From Piper betle (Eukaryota; Streptophyta; Magnoliopsida; Piperales; Piperaceae), in contig JAURVB010013638.1 of NCBI GenBank assembly GCA_033002965.1, positions 1-64,000 of the forward strand: a DNA stretch of 64,000 nucleotides. The letters run 5' to 3'. The translations under genes and the position numbers were made by a program. Under the pieces are notes generated by a model, which worked only from the letters and a program-made list of their open reading frames with translations, was not told the DNA's origin and did not search any database. Numbering within the stretch: the stretch's first letter is position 1; each line of letters starts with the position of its first letter. Positions 39,400 through 51,745 of this stretch are shown here, piece after piece.

Positions 39400-41525
39400 G
39401 AGATTGTCATCCCCACGAATCAGTCTGCGCTTCGGGTTAAATGACCGGGTTTGGTGGGACCAAAGGTGCCCTTGCTGCGCAAAGAAATTGTGCGAGTAAA
39501 AAGTAAAATGCCGAATTGAGGAATGACACCAAAGATTTTTTATGCGGTTCTTTAAGGTTCAACTCGAATCTTGATAACCACGAATTCACTATTTCTTCTT
39601 TGATTTTACACTTCATACAAAATAGTTAACTGTGTTGCCTTTTGAATTGCTCTGCCTTTGATAACTTTAACCCCAATGCCCAATTCTATCTCTTTTTTGT
39701 CTTCAAATCTTCAAAATAACCTCACCACCGTGTCTGAAACATCCCAAAATGGTGGGGTAACAAGTTTTGTATCAATCTGAAGTCGGGAAGGCCTTCGAAT
39801 TATTTTCGAGAGTGATAATTGATTGAATCAGATTGCTTTAGTTTGGTTCATGGCAGAATAAATGTTGGATTAGATAGGGTGGCATGTCGAGCTTCAAAAA
39901 GTCTGGCTATGCTTGGCTGCAAGTGGCGTTCGATGTGATGACTCGAATCTGGATCAAGCAGGTCACATACATGATTTGTCTTCGCGGTCAATTCTTGGGA
40001 TAGCTCTTCACGATTGCAGACACAAACACGAAGAGGCATAAATGGGACTGACGAGCCCGTCTTTTCAGGTGCTGCAGTAGCGGCTTTGGTAGCTCCGGTG
40101 ACGGCGTTTTTGGTGGCTAAAGTTGGTGGCAATCTCCCAGATTGGTGGATCTAGGATCGATAAAGCTGCTGGTGGTGATCCGGTGGTCGGAGGCACCTCC
40201 AATTAGTTAAGGCAGTGTTGGAATGTTTCGGTGGAACTGGTTTTTGGCCTAGCTATGTTGTTGTTTTCTGGCGACGGTGGCAGCCAAATGAGGAGGTTCT
40301 TGATTTGGGTTTGTAACCGGATATGATAGGGACCAATTAGAATTAGTGGATTCTCCAGCGGTAGCTTTGGTCATCTGGATGGAGGCTGGAAAAATGGCCG
40401 AATGCTGTTGTTGCACTGCTCTAGCCGGCATTTTCTGGGATATTTTTTGGCGACGGTGGTTTCCTCTCTTGCGGAAATCAACTTGGGTTGTGTCTGCAAT
40501 GTTAAGGGAAGTCTGGTGGAAGTGTCAGTCTGCCAAACGGCGGCCTAGCTAGCCATATGGAGGCCCCAAAGTTGACTGCTTGTTGAAGTTTTTTGCTGCT
40601 ACGCTGTTCCGGCGAGTAGCTTCTCGAAGATTTTTCGGTGATTGCAGGCTTCTTTGGCAGTAGCTTTTGGATGGGTTTTGTTTCCACCTGTGAGGGGAAC
40701 TTAGTGAAGGTTGTGGTGTGGCCAAAGGCAGCCTGGGCTGGTCGGACGCAAGTTGACAAGGTGGCTGATTGATGCTATTTCTCAATCAGGCAGGGGACTT
40801 TTCTTGGCTTTTTCCAACGAGGGTGGCTATCGACGATAGTGGTTGTCAATTGGGATGTGTCAAGGGCACTCCAAGCTTTGCACCGGTGGGTAGGGGGTCG
40901 TCGGAGATGGATCTCCTATGGGGGGCTCCTCCGCTTCCTTCTTCCTTTCCTGCTTCTTTCTTCTCCTTTTCTTCTCTTTTTTTTCTTTTAACGTACGAGC
41001 ACCCCTCAACTTTTTCGAGTTTCGGACAAAGACGGAGCTCTTCGGGAGATGCTCTCGGCTAGGGTTTATTCCTAGCAGTGAGGGGAACTTGGTGGGGGTT
41101 GAGGCTTGGCCGACGACGACTTGGTCTGGCCGGAATAGCGCTCCAAAGTTGTTGGTATATGCCTGATTTCTGCCCACTTGCTCTGGCAGCAACTTGGTTG
41201 GTCTTTTGGACGGTGGTAGTTCTTTTCGAGTCTGCCTTGATCCAGAGGTGATAGGTCTTCATTTGGTATCGAGGAGGGTCGCCCGTAGTGCTTCTCCGGC
41301 GAGGGGGAGCCCTCCTTTCTTCTCATGGTAGCAACTCCCCTTTTTCTTTCTTCTCTCTTCTCTTCTTTCCAAGAGCCCCCCTTTCTCTTCTTTTTTTCTT
41401 TGTTATTTATAGAAGTCTAAGGGAGTTTCACAATTCCACAACTCAGGCCTTCAATTTATACATTCCACTTCTTTATCTTCAACTTTTCTTCCCGTAAAAT
41501 TAGAAGAGTGTTGACGGCATCAAAA
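39400..41525 (-). mobile_element. X-family repeat, longer copy (X2), right arm of an inverted repeat
   Basis: In minus orientation it starts near 41525 and runs to about 39400. The 40347-41520 part mirrors X1. The 39400-39870 part is the reverse complement of the X3 end (about 53640-54080), sharing 'ttcgggttaaatga' and the 'ggaccaaaggtgc' / 'ggactaaaggtgc' blocks. No coding domain is recognised. Overlapping open frames on both strands are not supported by any family. Confidence 0.6.
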
Positions 41526-42041
41526 TGACTTATTTTTAGATTTTTAAAAATACAATGGCCGATTGATATTTTAAAATTAATTTTTATTTAATCATTTTAA
41601 TAATTAGGATGAAAACATTAGATTGAGTTGAAAATTTATAATTACACTTATTATTTATTTATTTTATTTATTTATGTGAATTTTAAATATTAGAACTAGA
41701 ACCAAGTATTCGCAACTAACAAAACTACAAAACCCAATAATATTAAGTAAATATTCATACCTGAGTACAATGGTCTTTCAAATCCATCAGTATGTGAAAA
41801 ATGCAAATTATATAGCTATACTAATACTCATTGGCTATCCATTTAGTAATTATTGGTTTGTAATGTGCGAAGTGAGAACAACTTAAATGGATGGCAGCTG
41901 CTACCATGGCCATCAATGGCCGGAATTGTATTTGTAGCCTATGATTGTTGTTGTGGTTGTAGCATTTCAATATGAGTTGAAGACGAGCTATTTTTAAGAA
42001 CTAGTAAAACCATATATATTTCATGCTTTTTCCAACTTACC
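41526..42041. other. Intergenic, AT-rich
   Basis: No gene is recognised. The last 40 bases resemble the end of CRL intron 4 ('cttaccag'). Confidence 0.4.
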
Positions 42042-42096
42042 AGGTGAATATGAGAACAGAGAAAATAGAACTCAATTTGTAGCTGATGTGAGAGAT
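42042..42096 (+). pseudogene. CRL gene fragment (start of exon 5)
   Basis: After an acceptor-like 'cttaccag' the frame reads GEYENRENRTQFVADVRD, matching GDYENREDKTRFIVDVRD at the start of exon 5 of the CRL gene. Homology stops at 'gtgagagat'. The following 'ccccactggcatgt' echoes 'ccccactggtata' in the 3' flank of the CRL gene, so this may be a deletion product of a full copy. Confidence 0.75.
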
Positions 42097-43560
42097 TACC
42101 ATATCTATTTCATGCTTCTTCCCCACTGGCATGTACTTGTTGCTTGCAGTGCTTAAAAATTACCATCCTTGGCTGTATTTTCTTTGAACTTGGTAGGAAA
42201 GTCACAAATGTATATGAACTTTTAGATCCATGAAGCATTCTCTATGGCTAATGAAAACAACATTAACTCTGACCCAAAAAGAAATAGAGGCATGCATCAT
42301 GTTCTTACAGTAAAGTCCATGCCTGCCTTTTACATTATGTTCTTATGACTCATCCCCTATTTTATCCAACAAGGCATCTTGAATTTGAGTTTTTATAGTC
42401 TTGGTAGTCTTCTTCTTCTTCATAGTATGTTTTATGTCTGTTCCTTTCAGTGTAAAAAAAATTGTTTAAACTAGCTCACATGCCCCTGAATTTGGATTGG
42501 ATTACATATGTTTTTGTTCTTGTCAATTGTCATATAATGAACCTGAGTGGCCACTTTGCTATTTTATCCAGTCTTCTTCCTTCCTGGACACAACCTATCA
42601 ATATCATATTAGAAATAAACATTTTTACAATATGCAAACAAACATTGAGAATATTTGGTCTGAAACAAAAAATATAAAAAATGTGTGGGTCTTTTCGTTT
42701 TAAAGAAATATTTGCCTCTTTAAAACTCTTAGTTGGCAACCACAAGCGTTGGCATTTCAAAGCAATATAAGGCAGAGAGTGAGCTCTTGTTTGATTATCG
42801 TCTCTGGTCACAAACTAGCAAAGATGCTCCCCCTTACCCATTGGGGGATTGGAAGAAATAAGTGAAGGAAAAGCAAAGGGATTATAAGGAAAACAAAGCA
42901 ATTTTGTCTTCTGAAATTGGCATATGAGTTGCTTTGAAAAAAACAAAAAACAAAAAGAAGAAAACAGAGCATTTGAGCTGCTTTTAAAAAAATAAAAAAG
43001 AAGGAAACAAAGCAATTTTGTCTTCTGATATTACCCTTTTTTTTAAGGTTCTGGTATTGGCATATGAGCTGCTTTATATAAACAATAGGAATTACCCATC
43101 ACCTGGGCTACCTCTTGATAGTGAGAGTCTTGAATCCATTTCCTTGGGAAAATTTTTTTAGTAATGTTTACTCCTTATCATTCTCTTGAATTACTTCTTA
43201 TTATAATAATTGCGAAGAAAAAATAAAGTAAAATAACCTATTTATGAAGTCTACTCTCCTTGTGTTTCCCATGCATAGTTTTTTAAAAGTATAAACAAAA
43301 CATTTTGGATGAAATGAGTGAATTATTTAACCAATAAAAAAAATTATTCATTATAAACAAAACCATCCAATTATATATTTTTTTATGGGCTTTTTAGATT
43401 ATTTATAATAATAAAATATAAAATAAATAAAAGCCGGTTTACTTTAAAAAAACTCAATTATGAAATTAGTGAGTAAAAGCTTGATTCCATTTTGACTCCT
43501 TTTTATAATTTATTTACAAAATATGCCCCTCACAGATAAAATTATCCAACTCTAGCTTTG
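42097..43560. other. Intergenic region before the RRM gene
   Basis: No gene is recognised. A segment with 'acaaagcaattttgtcttctga' split by substitutions occurs twice (about 42893-42940 and 43003-43080) around A-rich sequence, a small local duplication. The region becomes AT-rich to about 43480. Confidence 0.4.
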
Positions 43561-43601
43561 TGGGGCCCCCCACCCTTCTCATTATCCACTCCCAACAGTG
43601 G

Positions 43602-43619
43602 GGGCCCACTCTGGCCCAC
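43602..43619 (+). promoter_or_regulatory. Site II / TCP-type elements upstream of the RRM gene
   Basis: GGGCCCAC at 43602-43609 and TGGCCCAC at 43612-43619 match the GGCCCA core bound by plant TCP factors and common in promoters of housekeeping and RNA-related genes. They lie about 400 bases before the start codon in a GC-rich, CT-rich region that also looks like the start of the 5' leader. Function is inference. Confidence 0.4.
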
Positions 43620-43883
43620 CGCTCCCCTCTCCTAGAAAACGCCATCCGCCAATCCCCGCCGCCGCCGTCCCATCTCCGGCGAGAGCCACCCCAAACCCTC
43701 GCCGGAGAAAAAGATTCGATTTTTAACGCCCTCCGATCGTCTCCTCCGTCCAAATTCCTCCACAGGACTCCCAATTTGACCGCATCCATCGTTTTTCTCT
43801 CACAAGTTCCGAGTTTGATCGTCAAAAGCTTCGAATTGGGAAGAGTGTGAGCTGGTTTCGAGTTTGGATTCGTGCTGGGAACG

Positions 43884-43952
43884 ATGGAGCGCAGGTCTTC
43901 CGAGGTCGGTAGCATCGGTGGACAACCACTGATCGATCGTGCTTGGGCTTGA
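43884..43952 (+). other. Upstream ORF in the presumed 5' leader of the RRM gene
   Basis: ATG GAG CGC ... GCT TGA encodes 22 residues, ends 58 bases before the main ATG and does not overlap it. If transcription starts upstream of 43884, scanning ribosomes meet it first. The purine at -3 gives a fair context. Translation is unproven. Confidence 0.4.
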
Positions 43953-44010
43953 TCGTTGTCGGGTTGTTGGAGGGTTTGGGGGGTTTGTTTCTCGGTGACG
44001 ATCGCCGGCG

Positions 44011-47000
44011 ATGGCGCTGCGTCCGTTCGGGAACACGACCTACACGAAGGTCTTCGTCGGGGGGTTGGCTTGGGAGACGCAAAGCGAGACGCTGCACCGG
44101 CACTTTGATCAGTTCGGGGGCATCCTAGAAGCGGTGGTGATCACTGACAAGAACACCGGCAGGTCGAAAGGCTACGGCTTTGTGAGCGTTTTCATGTTTT
44201 AGGGGGATCATTCTGATATTGTTTGTCTTTTTGAAATTTTGATGAAGAAGGTTTTGATTGTGAGTTTTGTTGTTGTTGCTGTGGTGGTGGTGAATTTTGG
44301 GGATGATTAGGTTTTTTTTCTTTTTTTATGGAGGGTTTTAGGTGACGTTCCGTGATCCTGAATCTGCGAGGAGGGCGTGTGCGGATCCAAGCCCTGTGAT
44401 TGATGGCCGTCGAGCAAATGTCAATTTGGCTTCTCTTGGTCGCCCTCGCCCTCCCCCGTTGTATGGTATGCTCTGTGGTGAACAGTGGTGCGGTTTACAT
44501 GTAGTAGGAATAGGATTGATGGTCTTTGTTAGTCACGGATTTTGGAAATAGTGATATAGCTAGATATCATTGCTTTTCAAATCAATTTTGTCTCTTTCAT
44601 GACTATTGAAACTTTTGCCACTGTCAATGTAGAAGTTATTGTTTTACCTGTTACATTTCTGTACTGAAAATGTCTATCTCAATTCTTTTTCTTTTTTTGG
44701 TGTTTGTTTCCTTGTTGGCGCTAAGCACGTAGAGTTAGTCGCATTCTATGAGATCGATTGTGATCAAATGGCCTTCATGTTGCTTTACAATTTTTTTATA
44801 ATGGCAATTAGTTGTGCATTACTAAAATTTAACAAGCACCAAGAATTTTGTGCGGCTTTCTTATCTTCATGAGTAGCTTGGTCAACGCCACATTATGTTG
44901 AAGGGGATATTCCATTTTGTAGACGGCCAACATGGTAAGTTGTATAATCTACATGGATTGGTATTAGGCTTGAATTAACCATGCACAGCATGTTGATTTG
45001 CTCACCGATAGGAGTCTTAATCGCATTGAGCGCCATGCATAAATGTTGATAGCACCTTATGTATTTTTCCACAAACTTATAATGTAACAAATGAAATTGT
45101 ACTTGTTAATGTACTCGAACAAATACACCTGTTTTTGAAAGTTGAATTCACCAATGCTAGAATGATTCTGTTCTTCATTTTCTATTATTTTTCTTTGTGT
45201 ACAATTAGTTTAGACAGATACTGATGTCAAGTTATACTGAAAATTGGTTTATGCCAAATGGCATTCATTTCCCCTTGTTTTTATGACTTGTTGGGTTTTA
45301 GGACCCTTGAGGACAAACAGTCCTTATTTTGGAGGTGTGCAAGTTGATCCACGTGAGGCATATGTTGGATCGCCTAATCTTAACCAGCTGGTTTCATATG
45401 GCTACCAACAGGGGTTTGCGTATCCTTCTTATGGGTAAGTAGTATTTACCATATTATCTTGAGTCTCATGGTTTATTCCATATGATTCTTGTTTTCAGAT
45501 TCATAGATAAAATGCTGAAATTCAGACAAGAATTTCCAATAGAAAGAAAGCGTACCTCATCCAGTGTTAGTGTGTACAAAACCATACTGCCTTTTAGTTT
45601 ATTTGTATTATGAATATATTTGAATTTGGATTGAGCAATTAAATAATCCATATGACACAATTGGTATGAAGTTTCTGTTGAGTATCATTTCATTATCTAA
45701 ATGTGTAAATGCAAAAGTTATGTTTAAAAGTGTGTGGACTTCTAGAGCATGCCATTTGCTTTCCTTCTCTGTTTATACCTTATATGACACTCTAAAATCA
45801 TTATGGTTGTGTGCCAATTTTCTATTTCAGCTACTCATCCACCGGCCATGAATATGTCTATTCACAGGTTCAATGTTTTACATTCTTAACGACCTGTATT
45901 CTGGGTTTCTATAATTTTTTACAAATAGTTCGGAATTCTAATTCATATGTAGATATTTTTCCGCAGAGTGTCTACAATCCATACATGGATCAGCAATATC
46001 TCCAAGTGTACGGTGTTCCTGGAACCGTCAACTCTATGTATCCGGTTGGACAATTTGCACAACCTCTTCAAAGTGGGCATAACTATCCTGTTTTCCGTGG
46101 CTATGCTTTGCCCAGCCATCAAATTGTGCAGCAAGGTGGTCCCAATGCCAATAATCAAACTGCTACACCTCCACTTACAATTCAGGCCCCATTTCCTACT
46201 GGTAATTTACCTTTTATTTATCAAGGTTCGAACGTATATCTATTTGTGTTGATACTTTTTGCAATAAGAGACTCTGCTAATTGTATAGGATATAGAAACT
46301 GTGTATTTGCCATTGCCATGTTTGATTTCGCTTGGTTGGCATAAAGAAATGTAAATTATATAAAAGTTTTGAGTGGCTATCTTACCAAAAATAGTATATA
46401 TCTACTATATTCCATTAAAGAATATAAAAACTGTGTATTCACTATATGTCATGTTCGATTTTTCTAAGGATCGCTTGGTTGGCATAGAAGAAATGTAAAT
46501 ATATATGAAAATTTTGAGTGGCTATCATGCCAAAAATAGTATATATCTAGTAGATTACATTAAAAAATTTGATCAATGTGTTTTTCGTTCAAAACAATCA
46601 TGATTACCTCAAAGTGGTTTTCCTCATGGAAAAAAAGAAAAATCCTACTTTTTCTTATGCCAAGATATAAGAAAAGTATGAAAATTTTTTCCACATATGA
46701 GAGTCAAATATCCACTTGGAGGTATTCTTGATTATTTTGTGCTCCCACTTGGATGTAATCATGATTAATTTGTGTACAAAATATATTAAATCAGTATTAT
46801 TTTTTTATAAAATACATTGAACATGACCACTTTTAGTATGGTTGGCAATTTAATTTTTTTCGATTTTACATTTTTTTCATGCCAACCATGAGGGCCCTAA
46901 ATAAGTTGTTTACTTGGATGCCTTCATGGATAAGCTTGATTTTTTCTCCATTTTGTAAATATAGCATCAAGTTAAGTATGAGATGACGAGTAGATCAGAT

Positions 47001-47354
47001 CTCAGAATTTTTGTCTATGAGAAGTAGCTTGGAATGAGAGTAACTTGTAACATGCGATGCTTGTATTAGCTACAATAACGTGTATGAACAGAAAACCTTA
47101 TGGTTATGATTCCTTTCTTGACTCATTCAGTTGCTTTTGTGGGATTGATTGGATGTATTTGTATGTCATTAAAAAAAAAATGTGTGCTTGCCTGTTTGTT
47201 CATATCCTAATTTGTTCTTGGTCTTGTCCTTTATTTCTGATTATTTTTTATAGGTATTGTGTCACCAGCAGTTCCATCCCGAGCACAATATGTAGTTCGT
47301 ACTCAGTCTCCACAGTTCACACAGGGTAGTGGTTCAGACCAGACAGCTGGTTGA
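44011..47354 (+). CDS. RRM RNA-binding protein (RBM24/38-like, plant ARP1-like), six exons
   Basis: Exons: 44011-44181, 44342-44465, 45302-45434, 45831-45867, 45967-46201, 47254-47354, all with GT...AG introns. The sum is 801 nt, giving 266 aa and a TGA stop, with phase kept across every junction. One N-terminal RRM (about residues 12-88) has RNP2 VFVGGL (14-19) and RNP1 KGYGFVTF (53-60); the aromatic residues that stack on RNA are present (Phe15, Tyr55, Phe57). The motif is followed by the family's [15 protein letters not shown] linker. The rest (about 90-266) is Tyr, Gln, Pro and Gly rich and probably disordered. Single-RRM proteins of this type bind RNA in nucleus or cytoplasm and affect processing, stability or translation; plant ARP1 relatives are ABA-responsive. 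The start is the first ATG in frame with the RRM. Intron 1 splits RNP1. No lesion is seen; it is the only fully intact gene model here. Confidence 0.9.
46288..46900. repeat. MITE-like insertion in RRM gene intron 5
   Basis: The left end 'ggttggcataaagaaatgta' (46334-46353) pairs with the right end at about 46868-46888 as an imperfect terminal inverted repeat. The left part is also duplicated in tandem (about 46288-46425 and 46426-46567, both with 'gagtggctatc' and 'ccaaaaatagtatatatcta'). There is no coding capacity. The TSD is not clear. Confidence 0.4.
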
Positions 47355-48080
47355 GAAATTTCTAGTTGACTGTCTGTTGGTATTTAACTTTCTTCTTCTT
47401 CTTCTTTGTCTGCCTTGCTTTCCATATCCGAGGCTTTGTCTGCTTATGTATTCTGCCCTGTTTAGGTAACCTTAGATTGCAGCAGGGCGGAGAACGGCAA
47501 CCTGCTATTTGAGTGGTGGGCTCCGCATCTAGCCTGCAGGTTGTCATCTTTGCGTTCTAGACGTAAGTAAGTATATATTTGCACGAGAGATCTTTTGTCA
47601 GCTGTCATCCTTTTCAAGTCGTCACGGAATTAAGTACATTAGTATGAACATAGCCAATGAGGAATATTTGCTTGATGATCTTGTCAAACTATTGGAAGAA
47701 GTATGGTGGTCAGGACAAGTAAATTAGTTAGTAATCATGATTTTGTCTTCTACTTCTTTCATATAGACTGTCATGCTCAACGTGCTTATCTTAAAGTTTG
47801 GTTGTTGATGTTGGATATAATTCAGTACATTCATCCTCATTATTAAGTTACCATCTGCAATTGAACCAACCACTATGTTGTGGTTATATTCAACTCTTTA
47901 TCTAATTGAGCTTTTCTGGCTTGTCATGCAGGTTTTCCAATGATATGGTCACAAAGGAATGTATATATGTAGGTCTTGAATGTCAATCTCTCGCCTTGTT
48001 AAAACGAGAGTGTGGATTGCTCTCGTGTCCAGCTGTTGTGTTGTCTTCTGTAAATTGTTCATTTATTCAATAAGTGCATA
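47355..48080 (+). other. 3' UTR region of the RRM gene, possible 3'-UTR intron
   Basis: It follows the stop codon. It has a short (CTT)n tract near 47392-47406, a strong donor-like 'gac|gtaagt' near 47562 and an acceptor-like 'catgcag' near 47932, suggesting a spliced 3' UTR. A polyadenylation-like 'ttcaataagt' occurs near 48067. No ORF of interest is present. Confidence 0.4.
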
Positions 48081-49369
48081 CAATCTGCCCCATGGTTGAA
48101 CGTTGAAAGTGATGAACCATGATGTATATGGGTTTCTATGAATGCCAGAATTGGATTTTGGCATTCTATCGCAAAAAAAAACCCTATTCCTTTAGGAAAC
48201 CTCTTGAACAGAACGAAACCTAATTCACACCAACTGTGCATTTATGTTGTGATTTTTGTACAGAATTTTTCATTATATGTGTGGTTTCTTAGTTATGCAT
48301 TGCCTTCGTTAGCCCGAAGGATGCCATGTACAGATTGAACTGGTGTGAATAGCAGTGTATATATATATATATATATATGTATGTATATTTCTTTCTTCCT
48401 TTTGTCATGGTGATTTTTAACAGTCGGGATGACTAGAACATGTTAGTGCAATTTGCTCACCAATGTAAGTTCTGTATGTGCTTCTGTAGTCTGGCTGCAG
48501 TTCCAATGGTGTAGAAAAAAATCCCCGAAGCTTGTGAGCTATTTAGCTATGCAAGATGGAGTTGGAAAACGATCAAATCAGTCGTTTCCTTTGAACTCTG
48601 GGACTCAACTGGTAAGGCTCTGTGGTAAGTGGCTATTTCTTGTTAATTCCCTTCTTAACCTGCAAATTAAGGGGCATAACAATTCAATCTCATTGTAATT
48701 AACATCACCTCTTTCTTGCTTTTAGCCTAATCAACCATCCCAATCTTTTTAGAAAAAAATGATGGTTGTGTTGTTCAGCTATGAGCTCCATCTCAATGTG
48801 GAATTAAAAAGAGTGATGCTACGTTCACGGCACTTCTGTTTTTTTATCACTTTTGTCATCACTAATAGGCCAATTGGTTGTGATAAAATATGTTATATGA
48901 AATCTTTAGAAAATTTTTTCGCAAAGTTTTTTTCGTTATTATTATAAAAATATATAAAGCTCATAAAATAACATTTGTCGATTATAATTATTGAGACAGT
49001 CTTGTTGTAAGCATTTGAAAAAAATAAAAAGGGTTCAACCCCCCATTTTTTATTTTCTAAAGTTTTATAACTAATTATTAAGGAAGCCTCTATTACTTAA
49101 TATTCAGGTAATGTTTTATCAACCACGTGTTTTTGGTTGTTATCATGGCTATTTTATATTTTCTAATAAAAAGATTTATAATAATGCAATCAAACACATA
49201 GATTGATTGGCTAATTGAATAAGCTATTTGGATTAACCGTAACTAATATAAAAAAATGCATATTGGATCTATGAGCATTATTTATTGCTTAATTTGTTGA
49301 TCTAAATGTATTTTGAGAATGGTAATTTTGTACATTTTATTTGACTCGTGTACGTCCAATCTAGGGATT
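48081..49369. other. Intergenic, AT-rich, with a (TA)n tract
   Basis: A (TA)n microsatellite lies at about 48357-48380. No gene or recognisable transposon domain is seen. Confidence 0.4.
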
Positions 49370-50252
49370 TCGATCGATGATTGTTTCCCGGTTTTGACTA
49401 TTTTAACTGTTGACTATGGATTCTGTAAGAGTTTGGCATCTTATTTGACTAACTATCCAGCTGTTTGATTAATGGAAAGACTGACTGTTTGATCGTTGAT
49501 AGTTCAACTGATAACTATTAAACTGACTGATCTCGTTTGATTGCCTTAGTTGATTGTCAACTCTGTTTTGGTCAGTTTGACTAGTAGACCAGATTAATTG
49601 ATTAACTATATTTATTGTAACTGTTGACTGTTTGACCGTGATTGATGGAGGACTGTTTAACCGAAATACTTTAACTGATTTACTTTTTGATAAATAAATT
49701 ATTGTATACTACAAAACATGCATTGCATATCATATAGACTCTGACTGAGGTGGGATATCAAATTAGGCACATGAAATTGCTTGTTTATGATGGTGAAGTT
49801 AGGAGCTGCCATAGGACTCATCCCATGTTTATAATTTCTACATCATATTGTGGTTCCTTCCAATTGAATTGATGAAAGTACAGTTACTTTTACTGATGTT
49901 GTGCTGCTATTGTCATTGTTACTAATACCATACAGTTATTGTCACTATTATTGATATCATTTCCAATATTTGTTACCACTATAGTTATTGTACCATTAGC
50001 GGTAATCATTATCGTTATCATAATTGTTATTATAACTGTATCATTATTATTATTGAAGTTATCATTATCGTTATTTTTACGGTTACTATTATCACTATTG
50101 TTATTGTGATCAATACTATATTGATACTGCTTGAAAAAATTACTGTTGCTATTACTAACACCGTCAATGTTATCGACACCGCAACTGTAACTATTAATGC
50201 CTTTGTTATTGTTATTGTCATTGTTATTATACTCATTGTTCTTACCATTATT
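49370..50252. repeat. Degenerate simple-sequence region (TTGACTG-like, then TTATTG-like)
   Basis: From about 49390 to 49690 the sequence is built of imperfect 'gactgtttga' and 'ttgactg' words. From about 49905 to 50252 it consists of imperfect 'attgttattgtcatt' words, whose minus strand gives an Asn-rich open frame that is surely composition and not a gene. Both look like decayed tandem repeats. Confidence 0.5.
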
Positions 50253-51745
50253 GTTATATCTATTAACCAAATGTTTGGGTGCTTATTATTTTTATTTTAC
50301 CTCTTGACTGAATCTCCAGGTACCTTATAATTATTGTTTGACTTTATAATTATTGTTTGACTTTGATTGATATCCAGGGACCTCTCGTGGTGTTTTAAAA
50401 GATTATGGATTTGTTTTGTACTGCATTGTTAATTATTATTGACCCTTTATGCATATGATCTAGAGGGAATATCACTATTTTATGCTTGTAGATTTATACT
50501 TGTAGATGGTAATGCCTAGAGAATTATGAACGGGTACAAACATAAATATGTTTACCCGTGTCCAAATTAGTCTAAGCAATTTTTTCCAAAAACACATCGT
50601 CAACGCTATTCCTATTCTACGGGGAAAAAGATGAGGATAATGAGGGGAAGGTATGATTTGATGCATTTGATTGTGTAAGATCAAAACCCATCCTATCTAT
50701 CTTAGCTTTTATAAAAACCTAAGCCTCAAATGCTTGAAGTGCGGGGGTTCGTGTGTTGAAAGAAAAAAAGAGAGGAAAGAACAGAATAAAGAAGGAACTT
50801 TTGGCTGGAGATCCATATCCAGCAACCATTAAGACCACCATCAGAGTTTGAAGTGCCCCCTGTATTATTTAATTGACCACTACCGCAAGAGAGCCTCATC
50901 ATGGCTGGAGAAACCGTTACGAAGGGTTGTTCCTTACTATTTTGCACATTATTTTTTGAGCCCTCTGTCCAACAACCCAGGCCATCGACCACGCCACCAC
51001 TTCTATTAGACTCTCCTCAACACTGCTGACACAACCCAGGCAAGATTCACGGTTGAAGGTCTGAATCATCGGAATCTACTTGTGAAGCACCCTATCAGAG
51101 TAGGAAACAGGTGAAAGAGGGCGACTTTGGAGCCTGGAGCCTGCTGCAGGACAACCAACACAATTTCAAACCAAGTCTAGATGTCAGGATTCTAGCCTGA
51201 ACATCCCTCTATCAACCCGTGCCTTGCCACCCAGTTGAAGAAGCCCGTCGTTGTTGGAAAGCAACCCACAAAACTCTGGTCGGAGTAGTGAAGCAAAAAA
51301 ATGACCAACTTTAGGGCCTTCGTCCAGCTAGCCCTGATCGTCTCCGCCCACATCGACAGTTCTAGCTAGCTCCCCTCAACACTGAGAAGAAAGCCCAACT
51401 GAGATTCATAAGAGAAGAAGCCACTATCGCTGAAAAAGTCACCCAAAAGAGGTTCACTAGAGCAATGCGAGAGTAGTACGAGGCCAACTTCTCAGACTCT
51501 GTCCGACCGATAGGAGCCACCGCAGGACAAGCTGCCACCTCCAATCAATCGCCCTTGTCTTTAGGTACAAACCAAAATCGATTACAGTCATAGAAAGCTG
51601 CCACCTTCATCGACGTCAAAGCTTGGCCAAAAACTAGTTCCTTCGAACCTTTACACCATCATTGCCACTCGTCGGCGCCACCACATACCATCGAACCACC
51701 TCCAAGCATCTCACTAGTCAAAGATCTACCGATCTGGCCAATCAT
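50253..51745 (+). repeat. Tandem duplication, unit 1
   Basis: It matches 51749-53242 almost base for base (offset 1496, then 1497). I see only three differences: T/C near 50290, one extra A in the run near 52125, and T/G near 51642. The unit includes 300 bp of flank plus most of the X3 repeat, so the duplication is not a transposon boundary event. Confidence 0.9.

Noticed and set aside
50030..50270. Asn-rich 126-codon frame
   Set aside because: It derives from a degenerate (TTATTG)n stretch; pure low complexity.
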